Assembly (NCBI GenBank): GCA_036566925.1
Contig: DATCVI010000145.1
Coordinates: forward strand, 13,230 to 77,229
DNA from: Stenotrophomonas_A sp036566925
Lineage (GTDB): Bacteria > Pseudomonadota > Gammaproteobacteria > Xanthomonadales > Xanthomonadaceae
Direction of reading: 5' to 3'
DNA: 64,000 nucleotides
Positions 16,919 to 26,543 of this stretch are shown here, piece after piece. The notes beneath the pieces were generated by a model. The model was not told where the DNA came from. It saw nothing but the letters and a program-made list of their open reading frames with translations, and searched no databases. The translations under genes and the position numbers were made by a program. Numbering within the stretch: the stretch's first letter is position 1; each line of letters begins with the position of its first letter.

Positions 16919-17368
16919 TCACGGCTGCTTGTAGATGCCGTTGATGAGCCAGGGCGTGCCGAAGCGGTCCACGCACATGCCGAAGCGCTCGGCCCAGAAG
17001 GTCTCGGCCATCGGCATCTGTACCGTGCCGCCTTCGGCAAGCGCCTTGAACACGCGCTCGGCTTCGGCGTTGTCGTCGCAATTCAGGGCCACCGCGAGGC
17101 CGCCCGCACCCGACTTTTCCATGCTCGGCGGCATATCCGAGCCCATCAGGAACGGTGCCTGGCCGTGGGCGAGGGTGACGTGCATGATCCGGTCTTTGGC
17201 GCTGGCCGGAATATCGCCGCAGCCCTCGGGCGGCGGCGGGCTGCCGGCCGGCGGCGGTGGGGCGTCGCCATAGGTAATCTGGAACACGTCGCCGCCGAAG
17301 ACCTGCTTGTAGGTCTCGAAGGCCTGGCGGCAATTGCCGTTGAAGTTGAGGTACGGGGTGGCTTTCAT
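16919..17368 (-). CDS. PhnB-like VOC-family protein
   Basis: A 149-residue VOC protein of the PhnB/3-demethylubiquinone-like subgroup: YLNFNGNCRQAFETYKQVFG at the start and FWAERFGMCVDRFGTPWLIN near the end. A Pro-rich insertion (about 36-47, PPPPAGSPPPP) lies in the first half. Members commonly accompany ECF42 sigma factors, but the reaction is unknown. It lies 15 bases after the YCII gene and 55 bases before the second VOC gene. Confidence 0.88.
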   Translation of the reverse strand: MKATPYLNFNGNCRQAFETYKQVFGGDVFQITYGDAPPPPAGSPPPPEGCGDIPASAKDRIMHVTLAHGQAPFLMGSDMPPSMEKSGAGGLAVALNCDDNAEAERVFKALAEGGTVQMPMAETFWAERFGMCVDRFGTPWLINGIYKQP

Positions 17369-17383
17369 CGGGCTGTCTCCGTT

Positions 17384-17809
17384 TCAGGGCTGGGGATCGA
17401 TCCGCGCGCGCAGGCGTTCTTCCTGTTCGCGCAGTTCGGGGGTGAAGGCATCGCCGAAGTCCTCGGCCTCGAATACCGGCCGCAACTCGACTTCGAAGGT
17501 CTCTGCATCGGGATTGGGAATGCGTCGGGCCCACTCGACCGCCTCGGCGAACGAACGCACCTGCAGCAGCCAGAAGCCCGCCACCAGGTCCTTCGACTCA
17601 GTGAACGGACCCTCCCGCACTTGTGGGCCAGCGGCGCCGAAGTGGACCCGCGCGCCGCGCGAAGTGGGATGCAGGCCCTCGCCGGCCAGCAGCACGCCGG
17701 CATCGACCAATTCTTCGTTGAAGGCGCCCATGGCGGCCAAAAGGCGCTCGCTGGGCAGCTCGCCCGCCTCGGAGGCGGGGGTGGCTTTCATCAGGACCAT
17801 GACGCGCAT
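17384..17809 (-). CDS. YCII/DGPF-domain protein
   Basis: A 141-residue YCII-related protein. It opens with MRVMVLMKAT and carries the family signature as EGPFTESKDLVAGFWLLQV, with catalytic-type acidic and His-region residues upstream. The ATG at 17809 is chosen over a longer frame because it opens the ferredoxin-like fold. It is the first gene of the ECF42-linked operon. DGPF proteins are regularly co-encoded with ECF42 and may be targets of the sigma factor. Confidence 0.88.
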   Translation of the reverse strand: MRVMVLMKATPASEAGELPSERLLAAMGAFNEELVDAGVLLAGEGLHPTSRGARVHFGAAGPQVREGPFTESKDLVAGFWLLQVRSFAEAVEWARRIPNPDAETFEVELRPVFEAEDFGDAFTPELREQEERLRARIDPQP

Positions 17810-17962
17810 GTGTCGGCTCCGGGGCGGGGGAGTCTTCCGCCTTCTGAAGGGACGACGAGCGAGTGATGGCCGGATCGACACGGCCAGGCCGATTTTTTGC
17901 TCGGCACCTACATGCGCGCCGTGCCGGGCGGGCCAAGCCTCACCCCGCCCGGCCTCTGCGTT

Positions 17963-18376
17963 CTATCTCGCACTGAGCGCGACCTTCACCCGCTGCCCGT
18001 CCTGAGTTTTCGCCTCGATCCCCGAACTCACAGCAAGGCTGCTCTGGACACCGAACAGCGCGAGTATGCGGTAGGCATCGGCCATGTCTATTTGCTGCAG
18101 CGGCAGATACCGGTAGCTCGCGAGTCCGAGTTCGGTGAATACCAGGCTCTGGATGAACTCGGCACGGGCTTGCTCCGGTAGCTTGAAGAGGGGCGACCGC
18201 GGTGGCATGTGACTTAGGTAGTCATCCAGGTCTGCACGGCTGCGGATCGGTGCGGCGATCTGATCCAGCGCTCGTTGTTCGATGGGGCCCACCGCGGGTA
18301 GGGGACGCTGCTGAGGTGGGTCCGCCGCCAGACAAGGCGACGCGGCCAAGGCAATCAGGAATCCTATGCGCTTCAT
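17963..18376 (-). CDS. Exported hypothetical protein
   Basis: A 137-residue protein with a signal peptide (MKRIGFLIALAASPCLAA) and a helical mature part including the segment RSPLFKLPEQARAEFIQS. No recognised domain. Composition and third-position GC look genuine, and AGAAACC lies before the ATG. It stands alone between the YCII group and the RND operon, with about 190 bases of non-coding sequence behind it. Confidence 0.65.
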   Translation of the reverse strand: MKRIGFLIALAASPCLAADPPQQRPLPAVGPIEQRALDQIAAPIRSRADLDDYLSHMPPRSPLFKLPEQARAEFIQSLVFTELGLASYRYLPLQQIDMADAYRILALFGVQSSLAVSSGIEAKTQDGQRVKVALSAR

Positions 18377-18514
18377 TTGGTTTCTCCGGTGTGGGCGACA
18401 TGACGCGCAACTGCGGCGCGTCTATTTGCCTATAAATCGGAAAGCGACCATCGGCAACATCAGTTCGACACTGATTTGTATGCGCTGCGCATATCGACAG
18501 AATTTTCTCGATCG

Positions 18515-18546
18515 ACAAAAGAAAAGAGGCCGCAAAGCGGCCTCTT
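18515..18546 (-). terminator. Rho-independent terminator of the RND operon
   Basis: A 10-bp stem (AAGAGGCCGC and complement) with three-base loop at 18524-18546. On the minus strand it is followed by a T-rich run (TTTTCTTTTG), 18 bases after the last RND gene. Confidence 0.85.
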
Positions 18547-18563
18547 CCCATCAACCCGATCAA

Positions 18564-21500
18564 TCAATGCGAGCGCTTGGCGATCGCTCCCGCGGTCTCC
18601 CGCTTCACCAACCGCCGCTCCCGCCGCCTTGCCCGCCTGGCCTTCCAGCGATCGGACAGGCACGAGAAGATCACATACAACGCCGGCGTACTCAGCAAGG
18701 TCAGGCTCTGCGAGATCACCAGGCCGCCGATCATCGCGATGCCCAACGGACGTCGCAGCTCCGAGCCTTCGCCCAATCCGATCGCCAGCGGCAACGCGGC
18801 CAGGATCGCCACCATCGTGGTCATCATGATCGGCCGGAAGCGCACGATCGAGGCTTCGCGCGCGGCTTCCAGCGGCGATTTGCCGTGCTGGCGCTGCGCC
18901 ACCAGGGCGAAGTCGATCATCATGATCGCGTTTTTCTTGACGATGCCGATCAACAGCACCAGCGCGATCATCGAAATCACCGACAGCTCGGTGTTGGTGA
19001 TGAACAGCGCCAGTAGCGCGCCCATGCCGGCAGCCGGCAGGGTCGACAGGATCGTGACCGGGTGGATCAGGCTCTCGTAGAGCATGCCCAGCACGATGTA
19101 GACGGTGAGGATGGCGGCGAGCAGCAGCACGATCATCGAGGTCGGGTTGAGCGCGGCGTTGAAGCCGCCGCCATCGTTGATGCGGATGCCGTCGGGCATG
19201 CGCAGGCCCGATACCGCCGCGGCGATGATCGCGTCGGCCTCGCCGGTACTGACGCCCGGTGCGAGGTTGTAGCTCAGGTCCATCGTCGTGTACTGGTTGT
19301 CGTGGGTGATCTGCGGCGGTGCCAGGCCCGGCACCTGGTGCGCCACCGCGGTGATCGGCACCATCTGTCCGGCGCTGTTGGGCACGTAGACCTGGTCCAG
19401 CGCCGCCGGGGTCGCGGTCTGCGAGGGCAGGGCGTTGACCACCACGCTGTACTGGTTGAGGTCGGAGTAGATGGTGGAGATCGAGCGCTGGCCGAAGGCG
19501 CCGTACAGCGCGCCGTCGATGGCGCCGATCGAGATGCCCATGCGCGAGGCCTTGGCGCGGTCGATCACGATGTTCTGGCGCAGGCCGGCGGTGTCGATGT
19601 CGGTGCCGACGTCGCGCAGCTTCGGGTTCTGCTTCAACACCGCCTGCAGCTTGGGCAGCCATTCCTGCAGCTGCGCGAGGTCGTTGCCTTGCAGCGACAC
19701 CTGGTACTGCGCGCCCTGGCTGGTACCGCCGCCGCCATCGCTGGGCAAGTCCTGGATCGCGCGCAGGCGCAGTTGCAGGTCGGGGTAGCGGTCGGCCTTG
19801 GCGCTGAGACGTGCCAGCACCTGGGCAGTGGTCTCGCGACGGCCTTCCTTGCGGCTCTTGAGCTCAATGTTGAACGAGGCGCTGGAACCCTGGCGGCTGG
19901 AACCCAGGCGCGCGCCGACGATCTTGACCGCCGGGTCGGACCTCAGCATGTCGCTGATGCGGTGTTGGCGCTCGACCATGTCGTTGAACGACACCGTGGC
20001 GCTGGAACTGGCGCGGCCCCAGATGAGCCCGGTGTCCTGTGGCGGGAAGCTGCCTTTCTTGACTGCGCCGGCGAGGAAGAAGGTCGCCACGATCAGCAGC
20101 AGCGGGGTGATGGACAGCAGCAACGCATGGCGCAGCGAAAAGTCCAGCGCCTTGGCGTAGATGCGCAGGCTGCGGTCGTGCACGCCTTCGAGGAAGGCGC
20201 CGATACGGCCGGGCTTCTCCGGCTCGGCATGCCCGGACAGGAAGCGGCTGCACAGCGCCGGCGTCAGCGTCAGCGAGACCAGCATGGAGACCACGATTGC
20301 CGCCACCAGGGTGACGGTGAACTCGCGGAAGAACGCGCCGATCATGCCGCTGGCGAACAGCAGCGGAATGAACACCGCGACCAGCGAAGCGGTAATCGAG
20401 ACGATGGTAAAACCAATCTCGCGCGCGCCGGCCAGCGCCGCGTCCATCCGCGACATGCCTTCGTCGAGGTGGCGCATGATGTTCTCGATCACCACGATCG
20501 CATCGTCGACGACGAAACCAATCGCGATGACCAGGGCCAGCAGGCTGAGGTTGTTGAGGGTGAAGCCGAGGATGTACATCACCAGCGCCGAGCCGGCCAG
20601 CGACAGCGGCACGGTGACCGCGGCGATCAGCGTGGGCGCCAGGCGGCGCAGGAACAGCGCCATCGTCAGCACCACCATGGCCAGCGAGATCAACAGGGTG
20701 ATCTGCACTTCGGCCAGCGAGGCGCGGATGGTCGGGGTGCGGTCGAAATACGCCTGCATGCGGGTGCCGGGATGCAGGTAGGTCTGAAGTTCCGGGATGG
20801 TCGACTTCACCCGGTCCACGGTTTCGACGATGTTGGCACCGGCGCGGGTGAACACGTACATCACCACCGCCGGCTTGCCGTCGAACCAGGCCGCCTGGTA
20901 GGCGTCCTGCTGGCCGTCGTAGACGTTGGCGACATCGGCCAGGCGAATGACGCGGCCATTGGACTGCGTGGCAATGGCGAGCTGGGCGAAATCGGCAGCC
21001 TTGGCCACCGAGTCGTTGGCGATGATCGCCATCGTCGTCTTGCCGTCGGACAGGAACCCCGTGGGCGAGGTCACGTTGGCCGCACGCACGGCGTTGCGCA
21101 GGTCGTCCGGGGTCAGGCCGAGCGCGTTGAGCGCATGCATGTCCACGTCCACCCGCACCGCCGGGGTGGAAGCGCCGGCGATGTCCACCGAGGCGACGCC
21201 ACTGATCTGCCGCAGGCGCTGGGCCAGCAGCGAGTCGGCGACGTTGTAGAGCTCGTCGGCCGACTGCGTCTGCGAGGTCAGGGCGATGGCGATGACCGGA
21301 TCGTCGTTCGGGTTGGCCTTCTGGTACATCGGCGTGCCCAGGCCAGAGGGCAGGTCGGCCTGCGAGGCGTTGATCGCGGTCTGCACGTCCTGAGCGGCCG
21401 CGTCGATGTCGACGTTGCTCTGGAAGATCATGAACACCATGCTGCTGTTCTCCGAACTGGAGGAGCGCATGCGGTCGATGCCCGGCACCTGGCCGAGGTG

Positions 21501-21707
21501 GCGTTCAAGCGGCGCGGTCACGGTGGAGGCCATGGTCGTGGCGTCCGTGCCCGACTGCGTGGCATGGACGAAGATCACCGGGATCTGGATGTTCGGCAGC
21601 GCCGCCACGCCCAGGCGCAGGTAGCACATCAGGCCGATCACGAACAGGCCGCAGGCCAGCAGCGTGGTGCCGATGGGGCGCTTGATGAAGGGGGCGGAGA
21701 GGTTCAC
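18564..21707 (-). CDS. mdtC: RND efflux permease, MdtC-like subunit
   Basis: A 1047-residue inner-membrane drug/proton antiporter. It shows the RND opening helix after FIKRPIGTTLLACGLFVIGL, two large periplasmic loops, and transmembrane helix 4 with the family GFVVDDAIVVIENI motif containing paired aspartates. It starts at a GTG that overlaps the upstream permease stop (GTGA). The two adjacent, non-identical permeases suggest a heteromultimeric MdtBC-type pump. In E. coli MdtABC exports novobiocin, bile salts and beta-lactam-type compounds; the substrate here is not known. Confidence 0.9.
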   Translation of the reverse strand: MNLSAPFIKRPIGTTLLACGLFVIGLMCYLRLGVAALPNIQIPVIFVHATQSGTDATTMASTVTAPLERHLGQVPGIDRMRSSSSENSSMVFMIFQSNVDIDAAAQDVQTAINASQADLPSGLGTPMYQKANPNDDPVIAIALTSQTQSADELYNVADSLLAQRLRQISGVASVDIAGASTPAVRVDVDMHALNALGLTPDDLRNAVRAANVTSPTGFLSDGKTTMAIIANDSVAKAADFAQLAIATQSNGRVIRLADVANVYDGQQDAYQAAWFDGKPAVVMYVFTRAGANIVETVDRVKSTIPELQTYLHPGTRMQAYFDRTPTIRASLAEVQITLLISLAMVVLTMALFLRRLAPTLIAAVTVPLSLAGSALVMYILGFTLNNLSLLALVIAIGFVVDDAIVVIENIMRHLDEGMSRMDAALAGAREIGFTIVSITASLVAVFIPLLFASGMIGAFFREFTVTLVAAIVVSMLVSLTLTPALCSRFLSGHAEPEKPGRIGAFLEGVHDRSLRIYAKALDFSLRHALLLSITPLLLIVATFFLAGAVKKGSFPPQDTGLIWGRASSSATVSFNDMVERQHRISDMLRSDPAVKIVGARLGSSRQGSSASFNIELKSRKEGRRETTAQVLARLSAKADRYPDLQLRLRAIQDLPSDGGGGTSQGAQYQVSLQGNDLAQLQEWLPKLQAVLKQNPKLRDVGTDIDTAGLRQNIVIDRAKASRMGISIGAIDGALYGAFGQRSISTIYSDLNQYSVVVNALPSQTATPAALDQVYVPNSAGQMVPITAVAHQVPGLAPPQITHDNQYTTMDLSYNLAPGVSTGEADAIIAAAVSGLRMPDGIRINDGGGFNAALNPTSMIVLLLAAILTVYIVLGMLYESLIHPVTILSTLPAAGMGALLALFITNTELSVISMIALVLLIGIVKKNAIMMIDFALVAQRQHGKSPLEAAREASIVRFRPIMMTTMVAILAALPLAIGLGEGSELRRPLGIAMIGGLVISQSLTLLSTPALYVIFSCLSDRWKARRARRRERRLVKRETAGAIAKRSH

Positions 21708-24700
21708 GCCTGCGGCACCCCGGCACGACTTTCATGCCTGGCCGCGCGCCGCGCGCGCCAGGCCTGCAGACGCTCGGACACGCGCTCCATGTACAGGTAG
21801 ATCACCGGCGTGGTGTACAGCGTCACCAGCTGCGAGAGCAGCAGGCCGCCGACGATGGAAATGCCCAGCGGGCGCCGCAACTCCGAGCCGATACCCGTAC
21901 CCAGCGCGAGCGGCAGCGCGCCGAGCATGGCCGCGGCGGTGGTCATCATGATCGGGCGGAAGCGCAGCAGGCACGCGCGGCGGATCGCGTCGTGCGCGGT
22001 GGCACCGGCGCGGCGGGCCTCGATCGCGAAGTCGATCATCATGATCGCGTTCTTCTTGACGATGCCGATCAGCAGCACGATGCCGACGATGCCGTCCACC
22101 GACAGGCTCAGGCCGCACATCATCAGTGCGAGCAATGCGCCAACGCCGGCCGGCGGCAGGGTCGAGATGATCGTCAGCGGGTGGATGTAGCTCTCGTAGA
22201 GCACGCCGAGCACGATGTAGATCAGCACGATCGAAGCCAGCAGCAACCACACCACGTCGGTCTGGCTACCGGTGAACTCGGCGGCCTTGCCGACGAATTG
22301 CGCATGTACCTGCGAGGGCACCTTCAGTTCTTCGGCGGTACGCTCGATCGCCTCGACCGCCTGCGACAGCGAAGCGCCTGGCGCCAGGTTGAACGAAATC
22401 GTGACCGCGGGCAGCTGCTGCTGGTGGCTGACCACCAACGGTGTGTTGGTCACCTTGGCCTCGGCCAGCGCCGACAACGGGATGATGCTGCCGGCACCGA
22501 CGGTGATGCCGGTGTTCTGGCTGCCGATGCCGGTGGCCGTCGAGGAGTTGGACGAGCTCACCTGGCCGAAGGTCGTCGCATTGGTACCGGTCAGCGCGCC
22601 ACTGCCGTTGCTGGCCACGGCGAGCTGGTTCATCAGCGCGGTGCTGGTGCGGAACTCCGGCGCCACTTCCAGCACGACCCGATATTGGTTGAGCTCGGTG
22701 AAGATGGTCGAGATCTGGCGCTGGCCGAAACTGTCATAGAGGGTGTCGTCGATGGTCTGCATCGGCACGCCCAACATGCTGGCCTTGTCGCGGTCGATGT
22801 TGATCTCCAGCGCGCGGCCGGCGTTGGCGAGGTTGTTGTCGACGTCGGCCAGCTCGGGCAGCTTGCGCAGCGCATCGGTCATGCGCGTGGCCCACTGTGC
22901 GAGCTCGGCGCTGTCCACGCTGGAGAGCGAGTACTGGTACTCGGTGGCGGCGACGCGGGTATCGAGGGTGACGTCCTGCACCGGCTTGAGGTAGAGCGCG
23001 ACGCCCGGAATGCCGGCCACGGCCTTTTGCAGGCGCGGCAGGATGTCTTCCAATGATTCGCGCGAGCTGCGCTCCTTCAGCACGATCGACAACTGGCCCT
23101 GGTTGAGCGTCGGGTTCATGGTGCCGGCGCCGATGAAGGCGGCCACGCCGGTCACCGCCGGGTCCTTGCGCAACGCCTCGGCCACCGCCTGGGTGCGTTG
23201 TTCCATCTGCGGGAAGGCGACGTTCTGGTCGGCCTGCACCACGCCGGTGATCAGGCCGGTGTCCTGCTCGGGCAGCAAGCCCTTGGGAATGATGACGTAG
23301 AGAATGACGGTGAGCGCGACCGCGCCGATCGCCACGCCCAGGGTCAGCGCCTGGCGTGCCAGCACCCAGTCCAGGGTGCGCTCGTACAGGCCGACCGTGC
23401 GGGTCCACAGGTTGGTCTTGCCGGCGGCTGCCGCGCGTTCGTGCGCGTCTTCGCCTTCGGGCAGTTCGTCCGGCTTGAGCAGGTAGGCGCACATCATCGG
23501 CGTCAGCGTCAGCGACACCAGCATCGAGATGACCACCGCGATCGATAGCACCCAGGCGAACTCGTGGAACAGGCGGCCGGTGACGCCGGGCATCAGGATC
23601 AGCGGCAGGAACACCGCCACCAGCGAGACCGTCAGCGAGAGCACGGTGAAGCCGATCTGGCGCGCGCCGGTCTCGGCCGCTTCCTTGCCGTCCATGCCCT
23701 GTTCGATGTAGCGGACGATGTTCTCGATCATCACGATCGCGTCGTCGACCACGAAGCCGGTGGCCACCACCAGCGCCATCAATGAGAGGTTGTCCAGCGA
23801 CATGCCGGCGAAGGCCATCACCCCGAAGGTGCCGGCCAGCGACAGCGGCACCGCGATCGAGGGAATGATCGTCGCCCACAGCCGGCGCAGGAACACGAAG
23901 ATCACCGCCACCACCAGGAAGATGGTCAGGATCAGGGTGAACTTCACCTCATGCACCGAGGCGCGGATAGTTTCGGTGCGGTCGGAGAAGACTTCCAGGC
24001 GCACGTCGGCCGGAAGCACCGCCTGCAGTTGCGGCAGGATCGAGCGAATCTGCTCGACCGTCTGCACGATGTTGGCGCCAGGCTGGCGGCGGATTTCCAG
24101 CAGCACCGCCGGCTTGCCGTCGGCCCAGGCCGAAAGCTGGTCGTTCTCCACGCCGTCCACCACCTGGGCGACGTCGCGCAGCCGTACCGGCTTGCCCTCC
24201 TTGTAGCTGATGATGGTGTCCTTGTAGGCCGCCGCATCGGTGAGCTGGTCGTTGGTGCCGATGCTGTAGGACTGGGTCTTGCCGTTGAGCGAGCCCTTCG
24301 GCGCCGAAACATTGGTCTGGGTCAGCGCGCTGCGCAGCGACTCCATGGTCAGGCCCATGTTCGACAGCTGCGCCGGGTTGACCTGGATGCGCACGGCCGG
24401 GCGCACGTTGCCGGCGATCGAGACCAGGCCCACACCCTGTACCTGCGACAGGCGCTGGGCCAGGATCGCGTCGGCATAGCGGTTGATCTCGCGCAGCGGC
24501 AGCGAATCGGAAGTGAGCTTGAGGGTGAGGATGGCCGCGTCGGCCGGGTTCACCCGGTTGTAGACCGGCTGGTAGGGCAGCGACGAGGGCAGGGTGGCCT
24601 GGCGAATCGCCGCCTGCACATCCTGCGCGGCGATGTCGATATCCCGGTCCATCGAGAACTGCAGGATGATCGTGGACAACCCGGCCGAGGAGTCGGAGGT

Positions 24701-24940
24701 CATCATCTCCAGGCCGGAGATCTGGCCGAACTGGCGTTCCAGCGGCGTGGTGACCAGCGAGGCCATGGTCGCGGCGTTCGCGCCCGGGTACTGGGTGGTG
24801 ACCACCAGGCTCGGCGCGTCGATTTCCGGCAGCGCGGAGACGGGAAGCTGGCGATAGCCGAGGATGCCCAGCAGAAGGACGCCTGCCATCAACAGCGAGG
24901 TGGCGATGGGGCGGCGGATGAAGAGGGTCGAGAAGCCCAC
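21704..24940 (-). CDS. mdtB: RND efflux permease, MdtB-like subunit
   Basis: A 1078-residue RND permease, the first of the two pump genes. The N-terminus FIRRPIATSLLMAGVLLLGILG and the helix-4 motif GFVVDDAIVMIENI are typical. A Ser/Thr/Gly-rich insertion (about residues 790-830, SNSSTATGIGSQNTG) in the second periplasmic loop is longer than in E. coli MdtB. It follows the adaptor gene by 92 bases and overlaps the second permease by four. No outer-membrane TolC-type gene lies in the operon, so a shared channel elsewhere is presumably used. Confidence 0.9.
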   Translation of the reverse strand: MGFSTLFIRRPIATSLLMAGVLLLGILGYRQLPVSALPEIDAPSLVVTTQYPGANAATMASLVTTPLERQFGQISGLEMMTSDSSAGLSTIILQFSMDRDIDIAAQDVQAAIRQATLPSSLPYQPVYNRVNPADAAILTLKLTSDSLPLREINRYADAILAQRLSQVQGVGLVSIAGNVRPAVRIQVNPAQLSNMGLTMESLRSALTQTNVSAPKGSLNGKTQSYSIGTNDQLTDAAAYKDTIISYKEGKPVRLRDVAQVVDGVENDQLSAWADGKPAVLLEIRRQPGANIVQTVEQIRSILPQLQAVLPADVRLEVFSDRTETIRASVHEVKFTLILTIFLVVAVIFVFLRRLWATIIPSIAVPLSLAGTFGVMAFAGMSLDNLSLMALVVATGFVVDDAIVMIENIVRYIEQGMDGKEAAETGARQIGFTVLSLTVSLVAVFLPLILMPGVTGRLFHEFAWVLSIAVVISMLVSLTLTPMMCAYLLKPDELPEGEDAHERAAAAGKTNLWTRTVGLYERTLDWVLARQALTLGVAIGAVALTVILYVIIPKGLLPEQDTGLITGVVQADQNVAFPQMEQRTQAVAEALRKDPAVTGVAAFIGAGTMNPTLNQGQLSIVLKERSSRESLEDILPRLQKAVAGIPGVALYLKPVQDVTLDTRVAATEYQYSLSSVDSAELAQWATRMTDALRKLPELADVDNNLANAGRALEINIDRDKASMLGVPMQTIDDTLYDSFGQRQISTIFTELNQYRVVLEVAPEFRTSTALMNQLAVASNGSGALTGTNATTFGQVSSSNSSTATGIGSQNTGITVGAGSIIPLSALAEAKVTNTPLVVSHQQQLPAVTISFNLAPGASLSQAVEAIERTAEELKVPSQVHAQFVGKAAEFTGSQTDVVWLLLASIVLIYIVLGVLYESYIHPLTIISTLPPAGVGALLALMMCGLSLSVDGIVGIVLLIGIVKKNAIMMIDFAIEARRAGATAHDAIRRACLLRFRPIMMTTAAAMLGALPLALGTGIGSELRRPLGISIVGGLLLSQLVTLYTTPVIYLYMERVSERLQAWRARRAARHESRAGVPQA

Positions 24941-25032
24941 GCGGCTCTCCTGGCTGGGGTTCGGTCAAACAGGGCCGGCGCACGCTGCGCCGGCATGCGA
25001 GGACGACGGCAGCGCCGCCATCCCGGGTGCGA

Positions 25033-26289
25033 TCAGCGCGGGCCGCCGCCGCGACGGCCACCGCCGCCGCCACGGTTCTTGCCGGCGGCCGCCTTCAGTT
25101 CGGCTTCGGTCGGCGGTGCCGGGGTTTCGCCCGGTGCCAGCGCCTGCACCTTGCTGCCTGGCTTGAGGCGGAACTGGCCTTCGGTCACGACTTTCTCGCC
25201 GGCCTTCAAGCCGCTGGCGATCTGCACGTGGCTGTCGTCCACTTCCACGCCTTGCTTGACCGCCTGCATCTTGACCGTGCTGTCGGCTTGCACGACGTAG
25301 ACGTAGTCGCCATCCGGGCCGCGCTGGACCGCTTGCGCCGGCACCACCACGCCGCCGGCAATGCTGCTCAGCTGCAGTCGCACGTTGACGAACTGGCCCG
25401 GCCACAACAGGTTGTCGGTGTTGTCGAAGATCGCGCGCGCACCGAAGGTGCCGCTGTCGGCGCTGATGCGGTTGTCGATCACATCGAGCTTGCCGCCGGC
25501 GCTGATCACGTGTGCATCGCCGCGATCCAGCGCGGCCACGGTCAATGGCCCGCGGGCCATGCCTTCGCGCACCGCGGTGAGCTGGCGCTCGGGCAGGTTG
25601 AAGGAGACGTAGATCGGGTGGATCTGGGTCAGGGTGACGATCGCGGTGCTGGTGCCGACGATGTTGCCCACGTCCACGCCACGAATGCCGGCAATGCCGT
25701 CGATGGGCGCGGTGATGCGGGTGTACTGCAGCTGCACCTGCGCCGCGCGCAGCGACGCATCGTTGGCGGCCACTGCGGCTTCGTACTGCGACACCTGGTT
25801 GCGCTGGGTGTCCAGGTCGGTCTTGGACACGTACTGCTGGTACTCGGGGGCGCTGGACCGGGCGAAGTTCGAACGCGCGGTGGCCAGCAAAGCCTGGTTC
25901 TGGCGCTTGGCAGCGGCCGCTTGATCGGCGCTGGCCTGCAGGCTGCGCGGGTCGATCTGGGCGAGCAGCTGGCCCTTCTTCACTTCCTCGCCTTCCTTGA
26001 AGTTGATGCTCATCAACTGGCCGCCGACCTGCGGATTGACGGTGACGGTGTTAAGCGCCGTCACCGTCCCCAACGCATTGGCATAGACCGGTACTTCCTG
26101 GGTCGTCGCCGGCACCGCGGTGACCGGCACCGGTCCACTGTCCTGCTCCTCGCCGCCTGCACTCGCGGCGGCGCTGCTGCCCGGCTTGCCCCGGCCCTCG
26201 TGGCTTCCGCCCCGCAGCATCCTGGCGCCAATGGCCACTACGACGACCACTGCCACCACGAGCAGCGAGATCTTCCAGAAACGCGACAT
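25033..26289 (-). CDS. mdtA: RND periplasmic adaptor (membrane-fusion protein), MdtA-like
   Basis: A 418-residue adaptor. An N-terminal membrane anchor (KISLLVVAVVVVVAIGARML) precedes a lipoyl-like half (PQVGGQLMSINFKEGEEVKKGQ), a coiled-coil hairpin (about 115-180) and a beta-barrel with LPERQLTAVREGM. The C-terminus ends in a Gly/Arg-rich tail (GGGGGRRGGG), unusual for the family and possibly disordered. Start ATG 26289 has AGGAG eight bases upstream. First gene of the three-gene pump operon. Confidence 0.92.
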   Translation of the reverse strand: MSRFWKISLLVVAVVVVVAIGARMLRGGSHEGRGKPGSSAAASAGGEEQDSGPVPVTAVPATTQEVPVYANALGTVTALNTVTVNPQVGGQLMSINFKEGEEVKKGQLLAQIDPRSLQASADQAAAAKRQNQALLATARSNFARSSAPEYQQYVSKTDLDTQRNQVSQYEAAVAANDASLRAAQVQLQYTRITAPIDGIAGIRGVDVGNIVGTSTAIVTLTQIHPIYVSFNLPERQLTAVREGMARGPLTVAALDRGDAHVISAGGKLDVIDNRISADSGTFGARAIFDNTDNLLWPGQFVNVRLQLSSIAGGVVVPAQAVQRGPDGDYVYVVQADSTVKMQAVKQGVEVDDSHVQIASGLKAGEKVVTEGQFRLKPGSKVQALAPGETPAPPTEAELKAAAGKNRGGGGGRRGGGPR

Positions 26290-26374
26290 TCGACAACTCC
26301 TGAGGGCGGGGGAGGGGCGCGGGCGCCCCGGACAAGCGCGCAAGCTTATCGCCGGTCGGTGGCGATTGGACCAT

Positions 26375-26394
26375 GACTGACGGGCCAGTCAGAC
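26375..26394. promoter_or_regulatory. Palindrome upstream of the RND operon, candidate TetR-type operator
   Basis: GACTGACGGGCCAGTCAGAC is a 20-bp near-palindrome (8 of 10 arm positions), 85 bases upstream of the adaptor start in the divergent region shared with the amidohydrolase gene. TetR-family repressors of RND pumps often use sites of this kind. No such regulator gene is in the window. Confidence 0.4.
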
Positions 26395-26543
26395 CGCGCT
26401 CGCATGCATTGGTTCACCTGCCCGACCCCCTGTGCAACGCACGGGCGGACGATCGGTTGACCGCCCGGCCATATTCGCCGGCGCGGGCGTGCATTAGATT
26501 GTCGGCTTCCGATTGTCCGTTCCCCCCTCCGAGAGGATTCGTG

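Noticed and set aside
19062..21800. 912-codon frame antisense to the RND permease
   Set aside because: His/Arg/Gly/Asp-rich low-complexity product, typical of a shadow frame opposite a membrane protein.
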